Positions 36,344 to 46,023 of a stretch of DNA of 64,000 nt are shown here, in pieces (positions within the stretch are counted from its first letter, which is position 1; every line of letters starts with the position of its first letter). The stretch spans positions 558,001 to 622,000 of the forward strand of contig JAGB01000001.1 in the NCBI GenBank assembly GCA_000526435.1. The letters run 5' to 3'. The notes under the pieces are model-generated. The model was not told the origin of the DNA, did no database searches, and was given only the letters and a program-made list of their open reading frames with translations. This DNA is from Caldicoprobacter oshimai DSM 21659. Its GTDB lineage: Bacteria; Bacillota; Clostridia; Caldicoprobacterales; Caldicoprobacteraceae. Both the position numbers and the translations under genes were made by a program.

Positions 36344-39163
36344 TCACTCCTCAAATTCAACGCATATGCTGGCAACGCTATAGGGTTGTACCTCAAATGA
36401 TACACATGCCCCATCTATAGAAACGCTAAGGCCGTTGTCTATCCTACACTCGTTTAAGTCCACATAATAAGTTTGTACGGGTTGTTTCCACAACCTGAGC
36501 ACGACTTTAGCAGCCTTACCCTCGGTCTCATAGACCCTTACCACAACCCGTTTTGCTTTCCCCTGTTCCTCGGCCATCTTAACAGCCGAAAGCACCACAT
36601 CCCCTTTCTCAAGCCTCATAAAGCTGCCAGAAGCAGGTAACGAGCCTTTGTGTACACAAGAGGAAATAACGCTCAACGGATGATTGAAGTTATATGCCCT
36701 CTGGATAAGCTCCCTGTTGCTGTCATTATCCACCAGGCAGACGGCAAAACTAAACTTGTGTATACCAAACTCGGGATAGGGATCCGGGTCATAAGAGCTA
36801 CGTATCAAGGTTATGGACATGGAGTTGTTCACACATCTGAACCCGTATTTGCTATCCGTGACGAGCATTACGGATTTCCCGCCCGGCTGCTTTCTCACTC
36901 CCAAGGCCCAGCTGTTGGCCGGAACGTCCCTATCCATCCCCTCCCGCTCTATGGTGCCAAAGGGAATATCGTACTTATAGCACGAACACTCATACCCGAG
37001 AGGCATGTAGAAGCTGAGCTGGGGCACGCTTATGCCTGGTTTGCCCACCTCGTGCCAGTCGCACTGCACATCATAGCGCAGCACAGGGCTGTTATAATCC
37101 AGTGAAACAGTTACCTTCAAGCTGGAATCCCTGAAAGAGCACTCATAAGCAATGGACTGTCTGATATTGCCTGCTCCATAAGTCACCTTCTTAATCTTAA
37201 CGTCGCGGGTCAAGTCAATCACGTTCATGTGGCGACCCACAACCCATGCTGTCCCACCTTTACTGTGGTCTTCTTCGATCAACCTGAAGATGCCAGCAGG
37301 TGACCCCTTTATAAACTCCTCTCCCGTGGCCTTATCTATCAACGATACGATGGACGCATCACGGCTGCTGAACACAGCCCTTATATGATCGTTTTCAAGG
37401 ACAAACTGGTCTATACCCTCTACCCGCGGATCCCTGGGGAAGGGCAATGCCGCCTCAACCTCGTCATCTTCCGTCAGGATGTAAGTGTTATACCCGCAAG
37501 CAGGAACTCTTGCCTTGATAAGCACACTCATGTAGTGATGTCCCCAGTAAGAGTTAAAACCTTTGTCAAGTACCTGATGCTCAACCTTGTTACCTTGAGC
37601 ATCCCTGAAAACCATCCTGTCAACATCGCCCAACCAGTCCCAAACCACTATCTCAGCCGCTTCATCTCTTTCCACCGGCGCAGGATTGAAGACGTGGAAT
37701 ATGCGTGTCTTTCCCCTGCCCCTCTCAGATTGAGTTACCTTAAACTGCGCTGCGCCAAATCCCGCTCCAGCCCCCTCAGATACGCTATCCTTATCGTCTT
37801 CTTCTGATACGATAAACTTCGACGTATCTATCTGTGCAGCAATGGCTTGAAGCGATAGGCTCCTCCTGCTGTTGGCTATGGCCATGGTGTTCTGGAAAAG
37901 CCCCATGGCATATTCCCTGGTATCTATTGTCCCCGAACCCGGGATGATGTCGTGGAACTGGTTGAAAAGCACATTCCGCCACGCGCTTTCAAAAGCCCCG
38001 CCGTCGTACCTGTATCCAGCGCAAAAGCTTGAGAATGCGTTGAACATCTCGGCCTCATTTAGCGCTGCCTCGCTGATACGGTTGGCCATCTTAATCCTGG
38101 ATTGGCTGGTGTAGCAGCCTGTAAATATGAAATTGCGCTCACCCTTCACTTCAGGCAGCTCATCGGCGATACTCTCCACCAACCTGTAAAAGTCGGCAAA
38201 GGTGCCAAACCGGATCTGCGGAAATACCGGCCAGGTATTCATGTCTATTATCCTCTCTAAATCCCTGCGGGTTGGCCCGCCACCGTGATCACCAACCCCG
38301 TACACCTTCAGCATTGTATCCAGATTATGCTGAGTACAGAATTTGGGTACGTATAACGCCATGTCAGGGCGAATCTCCGCATTGTACCAGAATGGTTCAC
38401 GGTACGCTATTATATATTTACCCGACGGCGCCACCCATTTATAGAGGTAAGGTCCTTCATAACCCCTGCAGTGATAGTAATACTTCACTCCACCGCTGCG
38501 CAGGATTTCAGGCACATTCTGACTATGACCAAAGGTATCGGGCTCAAAATCAAGGTTCAAAATCTCAGGGTCGATATCCAAAAGCCTGGACAAATACCTC
38601 TTGGTATATAAAATGTGCCTGGCCATGCTCTCGCCGTTTGGCATATTCTTGTCAGCCTCAACCCAGGTAGAAGCCGTGACTTCCCAGCGCCCTTCCTTCA
38701 CCCTGCTTTTTACTTCTCCCAGCATCTCGGGTGCGTAGTCCTCCAGTATTTTATACACAGATGCCTGTGACTGCGAAAAGGTAAAGTCAGGATACTCCTT
38801 CATCAGGTTGAGCACGGTCCTGAAGGTATCAAGGGTAACCATCACCGTTTCGTCCCAGCGCCACATCCAGTTCATATCGATATGAGCGTGAGCAGCGCAG
38901 ATTATCTTAAATCTCTTAGCCTCCTGTGAAAGCTCTGCCATCATCTCCTCTGCCTTTTGACATGTGGACCTTGTGATGACGCCTTCTTTGCTGAACTCCC
39001 CGTACACAAAATCGATAGCTTTTGAAAACGTGCCATCAAACTGATGGTCCTTAACCTCCGATAACTTGAGCCCATACTCGAGCTGGGATAAAATCCTGCT
39101 TCCCCAGTAGCCAAGGTCTTTGTTTTTACGCATCTCCCTTAATTTCTTTAGATATTGTTCCAT
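36344..39163 (-). CDS. Alpha-mannosidase, GH38 (2)
   Basis: A 939-residue GH38 protein. HAHIDMNWMW zinc site near residue 85; nucleophile Asp in FEPDTFGHS near 202; no signal peptide. It is only distantly similar to the GH38 next to it, so the pair is not a recent duplication and may differ in linkage specificity. Its codon use is visibly more GC-rich than the ABC genes upstream. ATG after AAAGGAGC; the gap to the permease gene is 144 bp. Confidence 0.92.
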   Translation of the reverse strand: MEQYLKKLREMRKNKDLGYWGSRILSQLEYGLKLSEVKDHQFDGTFSKAIDFVYGEFSKEGVITRSTCQKAEEMMAELSQEAKRFKIICAAHAHIDMNWMWRWDETVMVTLDTFRTVLNLMKEYPDFTFSQSQASVYKILEDYAPEMLGEVKSRVKEGRWEVTASTWVEADKNMPNGESMARHILYTKRYLSRLLDIDPEILNLDFEPDTFGHSQNVPEILRSGGVKYYYHCRGYEGPYLYKWVAPSGKYIIAYREPFWYNAEIRPDMALYVPKFCTQHNLDTMLKVYGVGDHGGGPTRRDLERIIDMNTWPVFPQIRFGTFADFYRLVESIADELPEVKGERNFIFTGCYTSQSRIKMANRISEAALNEAEMFNAFSSFCAGYRYDGGAFESAWRNVLFNQFHDIIPGSGTIDTREYAMGLFQNTMAIANSRRSLSLQAIAAQIDTSKFIVSEEDDKDSVSEGAGAGFGAAQFKVTQSERGRGKTRIFHVFNPAPVERDEAAEIVVWDWLGDVDRMVFRDAQGNKVEHQVLDKGFNSYWGHHYMSVLIKARVPACGYNTYILTEDDEVEAALPFPRDPRVEGIDQFVLENDHIRAVFSSRDASIVSLIDKATGEEFIKGSPAGIFRLIEEDHSKGGTAWVVGRHMNVIDLTRDVKIKKVTYGAGNIRQSIAYECSFRDSSLKVTVSLDYNSPVLRYDVQCDWHEVGKPGISVPQLSFYMPLGYECSCYKYDIPFGTIEREGMDRDVPANSWALGVRKQPGGKSVMLVTDSKYGFRCVNNSMSITLIRSSYDPDPYPEFGIHKFSFAVCLVDNDSNRELIQRAYNFNHPLSVISSCVHKGSLPASGSFMRLEKGDVVLSAVKMAEEQGKAKRVVVRVYETEGKAAKVVLRLWKQPVQTYYVDLNECRIDNGLSVSIDGACVSFEVQPYSVASICVEFEE

Positions 39164-39307
39164 TTTTATTGCTCCTTTCTTTTAAAGTAAAATTTAATCT
39201 CTTTACATAGATTTTGTATAAGCAAAATGTTACGTAGATACTCAAGAGTTAATCTTAATAGTCCTACTCATAAAAATTAAATACTTTCCCTAAAATAAAC
39301 ATGTTTA

Positions 39308-40216
39308 TTACGCTTTCATACCAGTTATTATAACACCCTCTATAAATCGCTTCTGACCTAAAAAGAAGAATATTATTACGGGTATAACCATAATAGTAGT
39401 TGCCGCCATTAACATACCAAACTCTGTTTGAGAAGCACTAGTCTGCTGTTGGAACATTCGCAAACCTAACGATAAGGTATATTTACTTTGATCATTTATA
39501 TAAATTAATGGCCCCATAAAGTCATTCCATGCTCCCATAAATTGAAATATGGCTACAGTTGTAAGTACTGGATTAATAAGTGGTAGCATTATTTTCCAAT
39601 AAATTTTAAAGTGACTTGCACCATCAATAACTGCGCTTTCTTCTAGTTCTTTAGGTATTGTCATTAGAAACTGTCTTATTAAGAAAATATTGAATGCACC
39701 ACCACCAAACCAAGCAGGTACCCACAATGGATAGAACGTATCAACCCATCCCCACTTGTTAAACAATATATATAATGGTATCATAGTAACTTGACCAGGT
39801 AACATCATAGTCCCAAGTAGTATCATAAATAAAAAGTTTCTTCCCGGCCATCTAAGCCTTGCAAAAGCATAGGCCACTAATGGAGCTGATATAAGTACCC
39901 CTGCCATACTTAGTACTACTACTAACACTGTGTTTTTTAAAAACATTAAAAATGGAAAGTGTCTCCACATTCTAGTATAATTTTCCCACATAATTGGTCT
40001 CGGTATTAATTCAGGAGGTACTTTAAATATCTGTGTATCTGGTTTAAGTGATGTTGACACCAACCATAATAATGGAAATACAAATATTATTGCCCCTGCT
40101 ATCAAAACTAAATGTGCAAACATTTTAGAAAAAAATTTTCGTCTAGCTCTACGTACCTGCCATCCAGAACCAATTATAAAATCCAACGCATTAAATTTTC
40201 GTGTAACTGTACTCAT
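39308..40216 (-). CDS. Sugar ABC transporter permease (MalG type)
   Basis: A 302-residue inner-membrane permease with six transmembrane segments and the EAA loop EELEESAVIDGASHFKIYWKIMLP, which contacts the ATPase. CUT1 family. Start chosen at the ATG at 40216 (GTG at 40219 also possible) after GAGGGGAG. It works with the MalF-type permease and binding lipoprotein upstream. No ATPase gene is in the cluster, so a shared MsmX-like ATPase elsewhere is likely (inference). Confidence 0.92.
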   Translation of the reverse strand: MSTVTRKFNALDFIIGSGWQVRRARRKFFSKMFAHLVLIAGAIIFVFPLLWLVSTSLKPDTQIFKVPPELIPRPIMWENYTRMWRHFPFLMFLKNTVLVVVLSMAGVLISAPLVAYAFARLRWPGRNFLFMILLGTMMLPGQVTMIPLYILFNKWGWVDTFYPLWVPAWFGGGAFNIFLIRQFLMTIPKELEESAVIDGASHFKIYWKIMLPLINPVLTTVAIFQFMGAWNDFMGPLIYINDQSKYTLSLGLRMFQQQTSASQTEFGMLMAATTIMVIPVIIFFFLGQKRFIEGVIITGMKA

Positions 40217-40261
40217 CACGTATCTCTCCCCTCTTCAAGCCTAACGGAAAATACCTTATAA

Positions 40262-41158
40262 TTAAGCTTGGTCATAAAACACCCAATACTTTGAAATAAC
40301 AAAGTTTAACCATGTTAAAAACATTATTATTACAAAAAGCACCCACGCCATTGCTGAAGCATATCCCATCTTCCAAAATTGAAATGCATTTCTGTACAAA
40401 TAAAGTACATAAAACAATGTTGATTCATTAGGCCCTCCACCTGTCATTACAAAGGCTTGAGTAAATACTTGAAAAGAACCAATTAAACCCATGATAAGTT
40501 GAAAGAACAATGTAGGGCTGAGCATAGGTAATGTAACATGTATAAATTTTCTCCATACGCTAGCACCATCTAGTTCTGCAGCCTCATAATAAGTTCTTGG
40601 TATATTTTTTAATCCTGCTAAGTATATTATCATTCCACCACCAGCACCCCATAACGACATTATTATTAACGATGGTTTAGCCCATTTCGGATCTGATAAC
40701 CATGCAGGTGGTGTTAACCCCAATAATCTAACAGTATGAGTAAGAATACCGAAATTAGGATTAAATATCCACGACCACAATACGGAACTAGCTACCAGCG
40801 GAACTATTGACGGCATATAATATAAAGTTCTATATACAGCTATACCTTTTATATCCATACTAAGTAACAACGCTATTGACAAACCTATTATCATATTTAA
40901 TGGTACATTAAAAATAACATAATAACATGTATTACCTAACGATAACCAAAATGTTCGATCGTTAATTAAATCAATGTAATTTTTAATTCCTATCCATCTT
41001 GGAGTTTCTAATATGTTATAATCCATAAAACTATATATTATAGATGCAACTATTGGATACGCAGTAAACAATACAAATCCAATTATCCATGGAGAAGCAA
41101 AAATGTAGCCTGTTATAGCTTCTCTCCGTGCCATTCGATTACTTATTAATCTCATCAT
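40262..41158 (-). CDS. Sugar ABC transporter permease (MalF type)
   Basis: A 298-residue CUT1 permease with six transmembrane helices and the EAA motif YYEAAELDGASVWRKFIHVTLP. It partners the MalG-type permease 45 bp downstream. AT-rich codon use matches the binding protein gene. Two adjacent ATG codons can serve as start. Confidence 0.92.
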   Translation of the reverse strand: MMRLISNRMARREAITGYIFASPWIIGFVLFTAYPIVASIIYSFMDYNILETPRWIGIKNYIDLINDRTFWLSLGNTCYYVIFNVPLNMIIGLSIALLLSMDIKGIAVYRTLYYMPSIVPLVASSVLWSWIFNPNFGILTHTVRLLGLTPPAWLSDPKWAKPSLIIMSLWGAGGGMIIYLAGLKNIPRTYYEAAELDGASVWRKFIHVTLPMLSPTLFFQLIMGLIGSFQVFTQAFVMTGGGPNESTLFYVLYLYRNAFQFWKMGYASAMAWVLFVIIMFLTWLNFVISKYWVFYDQA

Positions 41159-41287
41159 ATAATCACTCCCATTAATAAAAAATGATAAGGAAATGTGATA
41201 AGGGAAAATTCTCCCTTATCACATTATGATAGTATTTTAGTAAAAACATTTTACATATAGGAGTATATATTTTAAGCAAAAAATTTC

Positions 41288-42715
41288 TTAATTAGACGGC
41301 TTATAATTAGCCCAGAACTTATCCAGCTCTTCCTGAACCACTTTATTGGCTGCATCTAAAGCCTCTTGTGGCGTCAGTTCATGATATATAGCTTTGTCTA
41401 AAGCTTTGCCAAGTTCAACCCACATTACTTCACCTACTGGCGACACAGGTCTATGCAAAGCTACTTTCATAGCATCCATTCCTACATATATAGCTTTTTT
41501 TATTGTCTCATTATCCATAGGATCAACATAAGTTTCTAGCAACTCTTTATTTGTAGGTTCATAGGCAGCAGGGAAAGGTGCAAAATATTTATTACCTAAC
41601 TCCTCTTGATTATACTTAGCTGCGGCAGTTTGTTGTACTTTTATACCCTCAGTTGTCAACCATTTTATAACTTCAAATGCTTCCTTAGGATGTTTTGCCT
41701 TCTTTGGAATAGCCCAAGACCAACCACCACTCCACGTAATTTTATTCTCGCCAGTGGGTGTAGGTGGCAACGCTGCACCAAAGTTTAAATCAGGTTTATA
41801 TCTAGTGTAAGTGTTTATAGCATTATTAACAGTAATAAGCATAGCTACCTGACCAGTTAAGAATGGATCATTTGCTTCGCTTTGAAATGTTGATGTATAT
41901 GCATTAATTTTCTCCGCACCACCTAACATATCCATAAGTTCAACCACAAATTCCAAAGCTTCTACCACTTCGGGAGCATTTAGTAATGCCTTCTTACCAT
42001 CTTCGCTTAAGAATTTCGCACCATTCTGGAAACCATATAAATACATAGATGTATTTCCATAAGTAGGTATAAAACCAATTTGTGTAAATTCACCTTTTTC
42101 GTTAGTTTTGGTTAACTTCTTCGTATATTCCTTTAATTCATCCCACGTATTTGGAGGTGTTTCAGGATCTAAACCTGCTTCTTTAAATAAATCCTTGTTC
42201 CAGAACAATATCCGCGTATCAGTATCCCACGGCAGAGCCCATATTTTACCATCAAATGTTATTTCCTTAACGGTATATTCGGCATATTGACTAATATCTA
42301 ATCCACTAGCTTCTATATATTCATCTAAAGGTGTTAGAGCTCCTCTAGCTGCAAACTGAGCTGCAGTAAACCTGTCTAACCATGTAATATCTGGTGGGTT
42401 GCCAGCTGCTATAGCTGCCAATAGTTTTGAAACGTCTTGTGTAGCATAACCACCAGTACCAGGCGTAGTCTGAGGTACTATTTCAATACTATCATGACTC
42501 TTATTAAATTCGTCTATCATTTCCTTATTACCGCTACCAGGAGCTAACGGATTAAGTCCCCATACTATAACTTGCACTTTTTTACCATTCCCACTAGAAG
42601 CTTTTTGCCCTGGCGAAGATGAAGCATCTGATGAAGATGAAGTATTAGAGCTGCTACAGGAGATAAAAGAAATACTCAACATTAACACCAACAATAATAC
42701 TAATGCTTTTTTCAT
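41288..42715 (-). CDS. Sugar ABC transporter substrate-binding lipoprotein
   Basis: A 475-residue CUT1 solute-binding protein. The signal peptide MKKALVLLLVLMLSISFISC ends in a lipobox with Cys20, followed by a Ser-rich linker, so it is a membrane-anchored lipoprotein. Motifs such as DITWLDRFTAAQFAARGAL and YATQDVSKLLAAIAAGNPPD are typical. The start is the ATG at 42715 after AGGAGGGG; an upstream extension has no support. Given the adjacent GH38 genes, mannose-containing oligosaccharides are the likely cargo (inference). Confidence 0.93.
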   Translation of the reverse strand: MKKALVLLLVLMLSISFISCSSSNTSSSSDASSSPGQKASSGNGKKVQVIVWGLNPLAPGSGNKEMIDEFNKSHDSIEIVPQTTPGTGGYATQDVSKLLAAIAAGNPPDITWLDRFTAAQFAARGALTPLDEYIEASGLDISQYAEYTVKEITFDGKIWALPWDTDTRILFWNKDLFKEAGLDPETPPNTWDELKEYTKKLTKTNEKGEFTQIGFIPTYGNTSMYLYGFQNGAKFLSEDGKKALLNAPEVVEALEFVVELMDMLGGAEKINAYTSTFQSEANDPFLTGQVAMLITVNNAINTYTRYKPDLNFGAALPPTPTGENKITWSGGWSWAIPKKAKHPKEAFEVIKWLTTEGIKVQQTAAAKYNQEELGNKYFAPFPAAYEPTNKELLETYVDPMDNETIKKAIYVGMDAMKVALHRPVSPVGEVMWVELGKALDKAIYHELTPQEALDAANKVVQEELDKFWANYKPSN

Positions 42716-43405
42716 AAGAATACCCCTCCTATTCTTTAAATCATTAAATTGTGGTAAAACCCCAAAATTCCCCATTTTTAGGGTTTTACTTTATATATCA
42801 AGCAGGATTTCCCTTTGATTTTTTGTTTAAATGATATTGGTTACGTTCAATTGAAAACCATAATGGTATATAGGAGTAAGTATAAGTAGGAAACCCTGCA
42901 TGATACCTCATCCAATTTTATCTACAATTTGCATAAATTATCGATGATTTAAAACCCTATTTTTATATACCATAACGAGAATAACGAAGCATTTTCTTCT
43001 AAAAATAAGTTTCGATCTATTCGCCACTAAATTGTCCAAACACTTAAAAAAGAAGCGGCCCTTAACCTTTTCCATCACACCTAACCTACGAAATGCCTTA
43101 CGAAATACTCCTATACTAGATCAATAAAATGCGTCCATATAATTGGGGTACCATTTTAAGATAATAAAAAAATATAAGAAAAGATATACAACAACAGATA
43201 AATACACTACTACATTCAACATAAAAATTATTGTCCACAATAATAAAATTAAGTTATATCAATGTCTAATAAGAAACATTACATAACACTTTTAATATAC
43301 CATTCCATTTCATTGATTACGTTTATAATATATCATAGCTTTGCCAATTTGTCAAGATGTATTTAATTTGATTTTTTTGATATATTTTGTCGGTCTGTTG
43401 TAAAA
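42716..43405. other. Long AT-rich control region upstream of the ABC operon
   Basis: No coding sequence. It contains ATATACCAT at 42965-42973 and 43295-43303 and its reverse complement at 42863-42871. TGATATATCA-like sites occur at 42791-42800, 43326-43335 and 43378-43387. These motifs recur upstream of the GntR-LacI regulator and are candidate operators. No convincing -35/-10 pair was chosen. Confidence 0.45.
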
Positions 43406-43761
43406 TTAAATGCAACACCCCCAAAAATTATAGAACCATAGTGAGAAATCCTGTATGATATAGATATCCAAAATCACTAACCATACAAGGAAGTCTCACT
43501 ATGGCTTAAACAAGTGTACCACTAAAAGCCGATCTTTTAAACACTTAAATGCTCACGGGGAAGTAAACATAATAATTCTGTATAGTTAAAGCCTTTTGGC
43601 CAGGAATGCCAATAGATCTAGACATAGTTATATCATTCAGGCACGTTGTCGATGTCGGGGTAGTATTTTCTCGCTTACGCTCGAAAATCTCCACCCTTTC
43701 CTTGATAACGTAGGGTTTTGCAATTTGTATAAAAGTAAAAATTAAAAAGTGTTGCATTTAA
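43406..43761 (-). mobile_element. Decayed IS or MITE with 13-bp terminal inverted repeats
   Basis: TTAAATGCAACAC (43406-43418) and GTGTTGCATTTAA (43749-43761) are perfect inverted repeats 356 bp apart end to end. Inside is a second inverted repeat, CCATAGTGAGA (43436-43446) and TCTCACTATGG (43494-43504). After the latter a + strand frame ATG GCT TAA ACA AGT GTA CCA looks like a transposase start with stops. A 70-residue - strand frame (43545-43757) is probably debris. No clear target duplication; IS family not identified. Confidence 0.6.
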
Positions 43762-43783
43762 AATTGCAATTTACATTAATTAT

Positions 43784-44911
43784 TCATTTTACAGTATTGC
43801 ATGGTCCTGTAGATTCTTTAATAACCAACTTAACGGGTACAACCCTTTTGATCTGCTCTCTTTTTCCATTCTCAAGCATTTCAATAATAATATCTGCTGC
43901 TGCTTTACCAATTTCATAAAAATTCTGTTCTACAGTTGTCAACATAATACCTACCTGCTCCAATACATCTAGATTATCAAATCCAATTAAAGATACTTCT
44001 TTAGGTATCTTAACCCCCATGTCAATCAAAATCTTTTGTATAGAAACGGCTATATAGTCATTTTCTGCAATTATAGCAGTCACTCCCTTTTTTAACAACC
44101 TCTCCAATTTAGCTTTTAAAAAATTTGTTTTTTCCATCTCATCTTTAAAATGCTTGACTTGGTCAGCTAATCCTAATACTACGAATTCTCTCTCTATCTT
44201 AAGATTATGCTCCTGTAAAGCTGAACAGTAACCAAAAAAACGTTGTCTAACTGTACTGATAGATTCAATAGTAGAACTCGCAATATAAGCAATATTCTTG
44301 TGCCCTAACTCAACCAAATGTGAAACAGATTGATATGCTCCGTTAAAGTTATCACATATAACATAGCTTATCGGAAGAGATTCAAAATGTTTATCTATTG
44401 TTACTATAGGATAGCCAGTAATGTGCATAATATACAAGAGATCAAAATGTGCCCTTGATATGGGGTAAAAAATTATACCACTTATACCATCTTTAGGAAT
44501 ATTCATCAACATCTCTCTCTCTTGAGTTTCATTTTCCGTAATATGAAGGGCAAGATAATAGCCTTTTTGATTAATTACATCGGTTGCACCTTTCACATAA
44601 TCCATATTTCTTCCACGCATAGTTGTTGCAGGAATAATCATAGATATAACATTTTTTCTATTAGATTCATTAATTTTGCGTTGATGTAAATCAGAAACAA
44701 AACTGCCCTGTCCCCTTTTTCTATATATAAATCCTTCCCTCTCAAGCTCCTCCAAAGCTCTTTTTGTTGTAATTCTGCTTACTCCAAACATCTCTGCCAT
44801 TTCAATCTCAGTAGGAAGTTGGTCATTTGGTAACAACTCTTTGTTGTTAATTTTTTGCTTATAGTATTCAAATATTTGCATGTATAAAGGCTTTTTCTTT
44901 TCATTAAACAA
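43784..44911 (-). CDS. GntR-LacI hybrid regulator (AraR-like)
   Basis: A 375-residue regulator with an N-terminal GntR winged helix (KPLYMQIFEYYKQKI, PTEIEMAEMFGVSRITTKRALEELEREGFI) joined to a LacI-type periplasmic-binding-like sensor (GISGIIFYPIS, LVELGHKNIAYI, VSLIGFDNLD). This is the architecture of AraR. It starts with TTG at 44911, 8 bases after AAGGAGG; a TTG at 44941 lacks this. It probably represses the binding protein-permease-GH38 operon and responds to a free sugar. Confidence 0.9.
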   Translation of the reverse strand: MFNEKKKPLYMQIFEYYKQKINNKELLPNDQLPTEIEMAEMFGVSRITTKRALEELEREGFIYRKRGQGSFVSDLHQRKINESNRKNVISMIIPATTMRGRNMDYVKGATDVINQKGYYLALHITENETQEREMLMNIPKDGISGIIFYPISRAHFDLLYIMHITGYPIVTIDKHFESLPISYVICDNFNGAYQSVSHLVELGHKNIAYIASSTIESISTVRQRFFGYCSALQEHNLKIEREFVVLGLADQVKHFKDEMEKTNFLKAKLERLLKKGVTAIIAENDYIAVSIQKILIDMGVKIPKEVSLIGFDNLDVLEQVGIMLTTVEQNFYEIGKAAADIIIEMLENGKREQIKRVVPVKLVIKESTGPCNTVK

Positions 44912-45371
44912 ATGGATATCCTCCTTCTCTAAAGTATACAATGTATATAAGTGACAAAATTATTTGATATATCATGTCATCTTTATTTTATATCTGAAAT
45001 ATACCATTTATTATTACTATTGTCAATACATTTCCTGTCTCCCACCTCCGAAGAGGTGTAAAGATATTCACGAAAGCGAACAGACGTTTCAAAATGCCGA
45101 AAAAGAATAGAGGTTATCTCTATCTTTTTTGTATAAAATTAAGAAGTCTAAAAACTACCTTTTAAAAACCTTAAAGATGTGAGAGTGACCTTATACGTAT
45201 TCTATCATTATAATAATCCCAGCAAAATATACCATAAAAAAGCAAAAAACTAATGAGAGAAATTTCCGAATTAACTTAGTAAATAACAAAAAAAATATCT
45301 CAAAAACTGCTAAAACATCATAAATCTCAAAGGACTTAAAAACTGTCCTCGAAAATTTTGTTTAGTCTTAT
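44912..45371. other. AT-rich control region upstream of the GntR-LacI gene
   Basis: Non-coding. It contains the perfect palindrome TGATATATCA (44965-44974) and ATATACCAT at 44999-45007 and 45227-45235, motifs shared with the region upstream of the ABC operon. No RNA gene or terminator identified with confidence. Confidence 0.5.
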
Positions 45372-46023
45372 TCACCCCAGTATCAGATCACCAAAAAACT
45401 CAGGCCTGTGGAAATCAGGATGGGGAGTATCAATTCTATTCCAGCAACCCCAATGTGGATATTTTGTTTTATCTCCACATTTATAAAAATTGGCCTTTAT
45501 CCTCTTACCACAACGAAAATCCTGCCCTCCATAATATTTCTCTATAAAATAAAAGGGAATTGAAATATTCGACTGTCCACAGTGGGCCCTTGTAGCTCTG
45601 AACTGAACCCTTGGTTACTGAAGTAGTGATATCAAATATTTCAGGGCTAACGTCGTTAATAAGCACGCGGCTGTAGCGATCTGCACCTATCCCCAATAAA
45701 AAAGCGCCAATGGGATTTATCTCAAAGTTTATGTACCTATCATCATGTTCAGGGTCTGGATTGAAAAAGAATTCAACACAACTATCTGTGCACACAGGAT
45801 CATTAATGTTTAAGCATTCAGCACGTATTTCCTGTTCGAAAGCTTTAAACAATAAGTAAAACCTTGTCTCAGAATAAAAGATACGCACTTCCGTCCTGGG
45901 CCTATAACCATTTTCATTCCAAGGAAAATTATCAATGACCAAAGGAGGTATTTCTTCTCACACTTTCGGGTCCACTTTTGAATCCTCAATATAGCGCACC
46001 TTCCAAACCCGAGCATTACTCAT
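45372..46023 (-). pseudogene. CBM9-like carbohydrate-binding protein, disrupted
   Basis: Starting at the ATG at 46023 (ATGA overlap with nagA), the frame reads MSNARVWKVRYIEDSKVDPK and then meets TGA at 45958-45960. It continues in the same frame with family-9-like sequence (CVEFFFNPDPEHDDRYINFE, GPLWTVEYF), and shifts frame near 45575. After the shift the family ending is intact: FYKCGDKTKYPHWGCWN, then DFHRPEFFGDL, stop at 45372. With both lesions repaired it would be a normal CBM9-like domain of about 215 residues, probably cytoplasmic. Two lesions argue for a pseudogene rather than one sequencing error. Confidence 0.8.

Noticed and set aside
43545-43757. 70-residue open frame on the - strand
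   Set aside because: It lies wholly inside the decayed 13-bp-TIR element, spans its right repeat and has no recognisable domain or ribosome site. Treated as element debris.
45810-46016. 68-residue frame overlapping the CBM9-like gene
   Set aside because: It is an out-of-frame shadow of the CBM9-like pseudogene and reads as no known protein.
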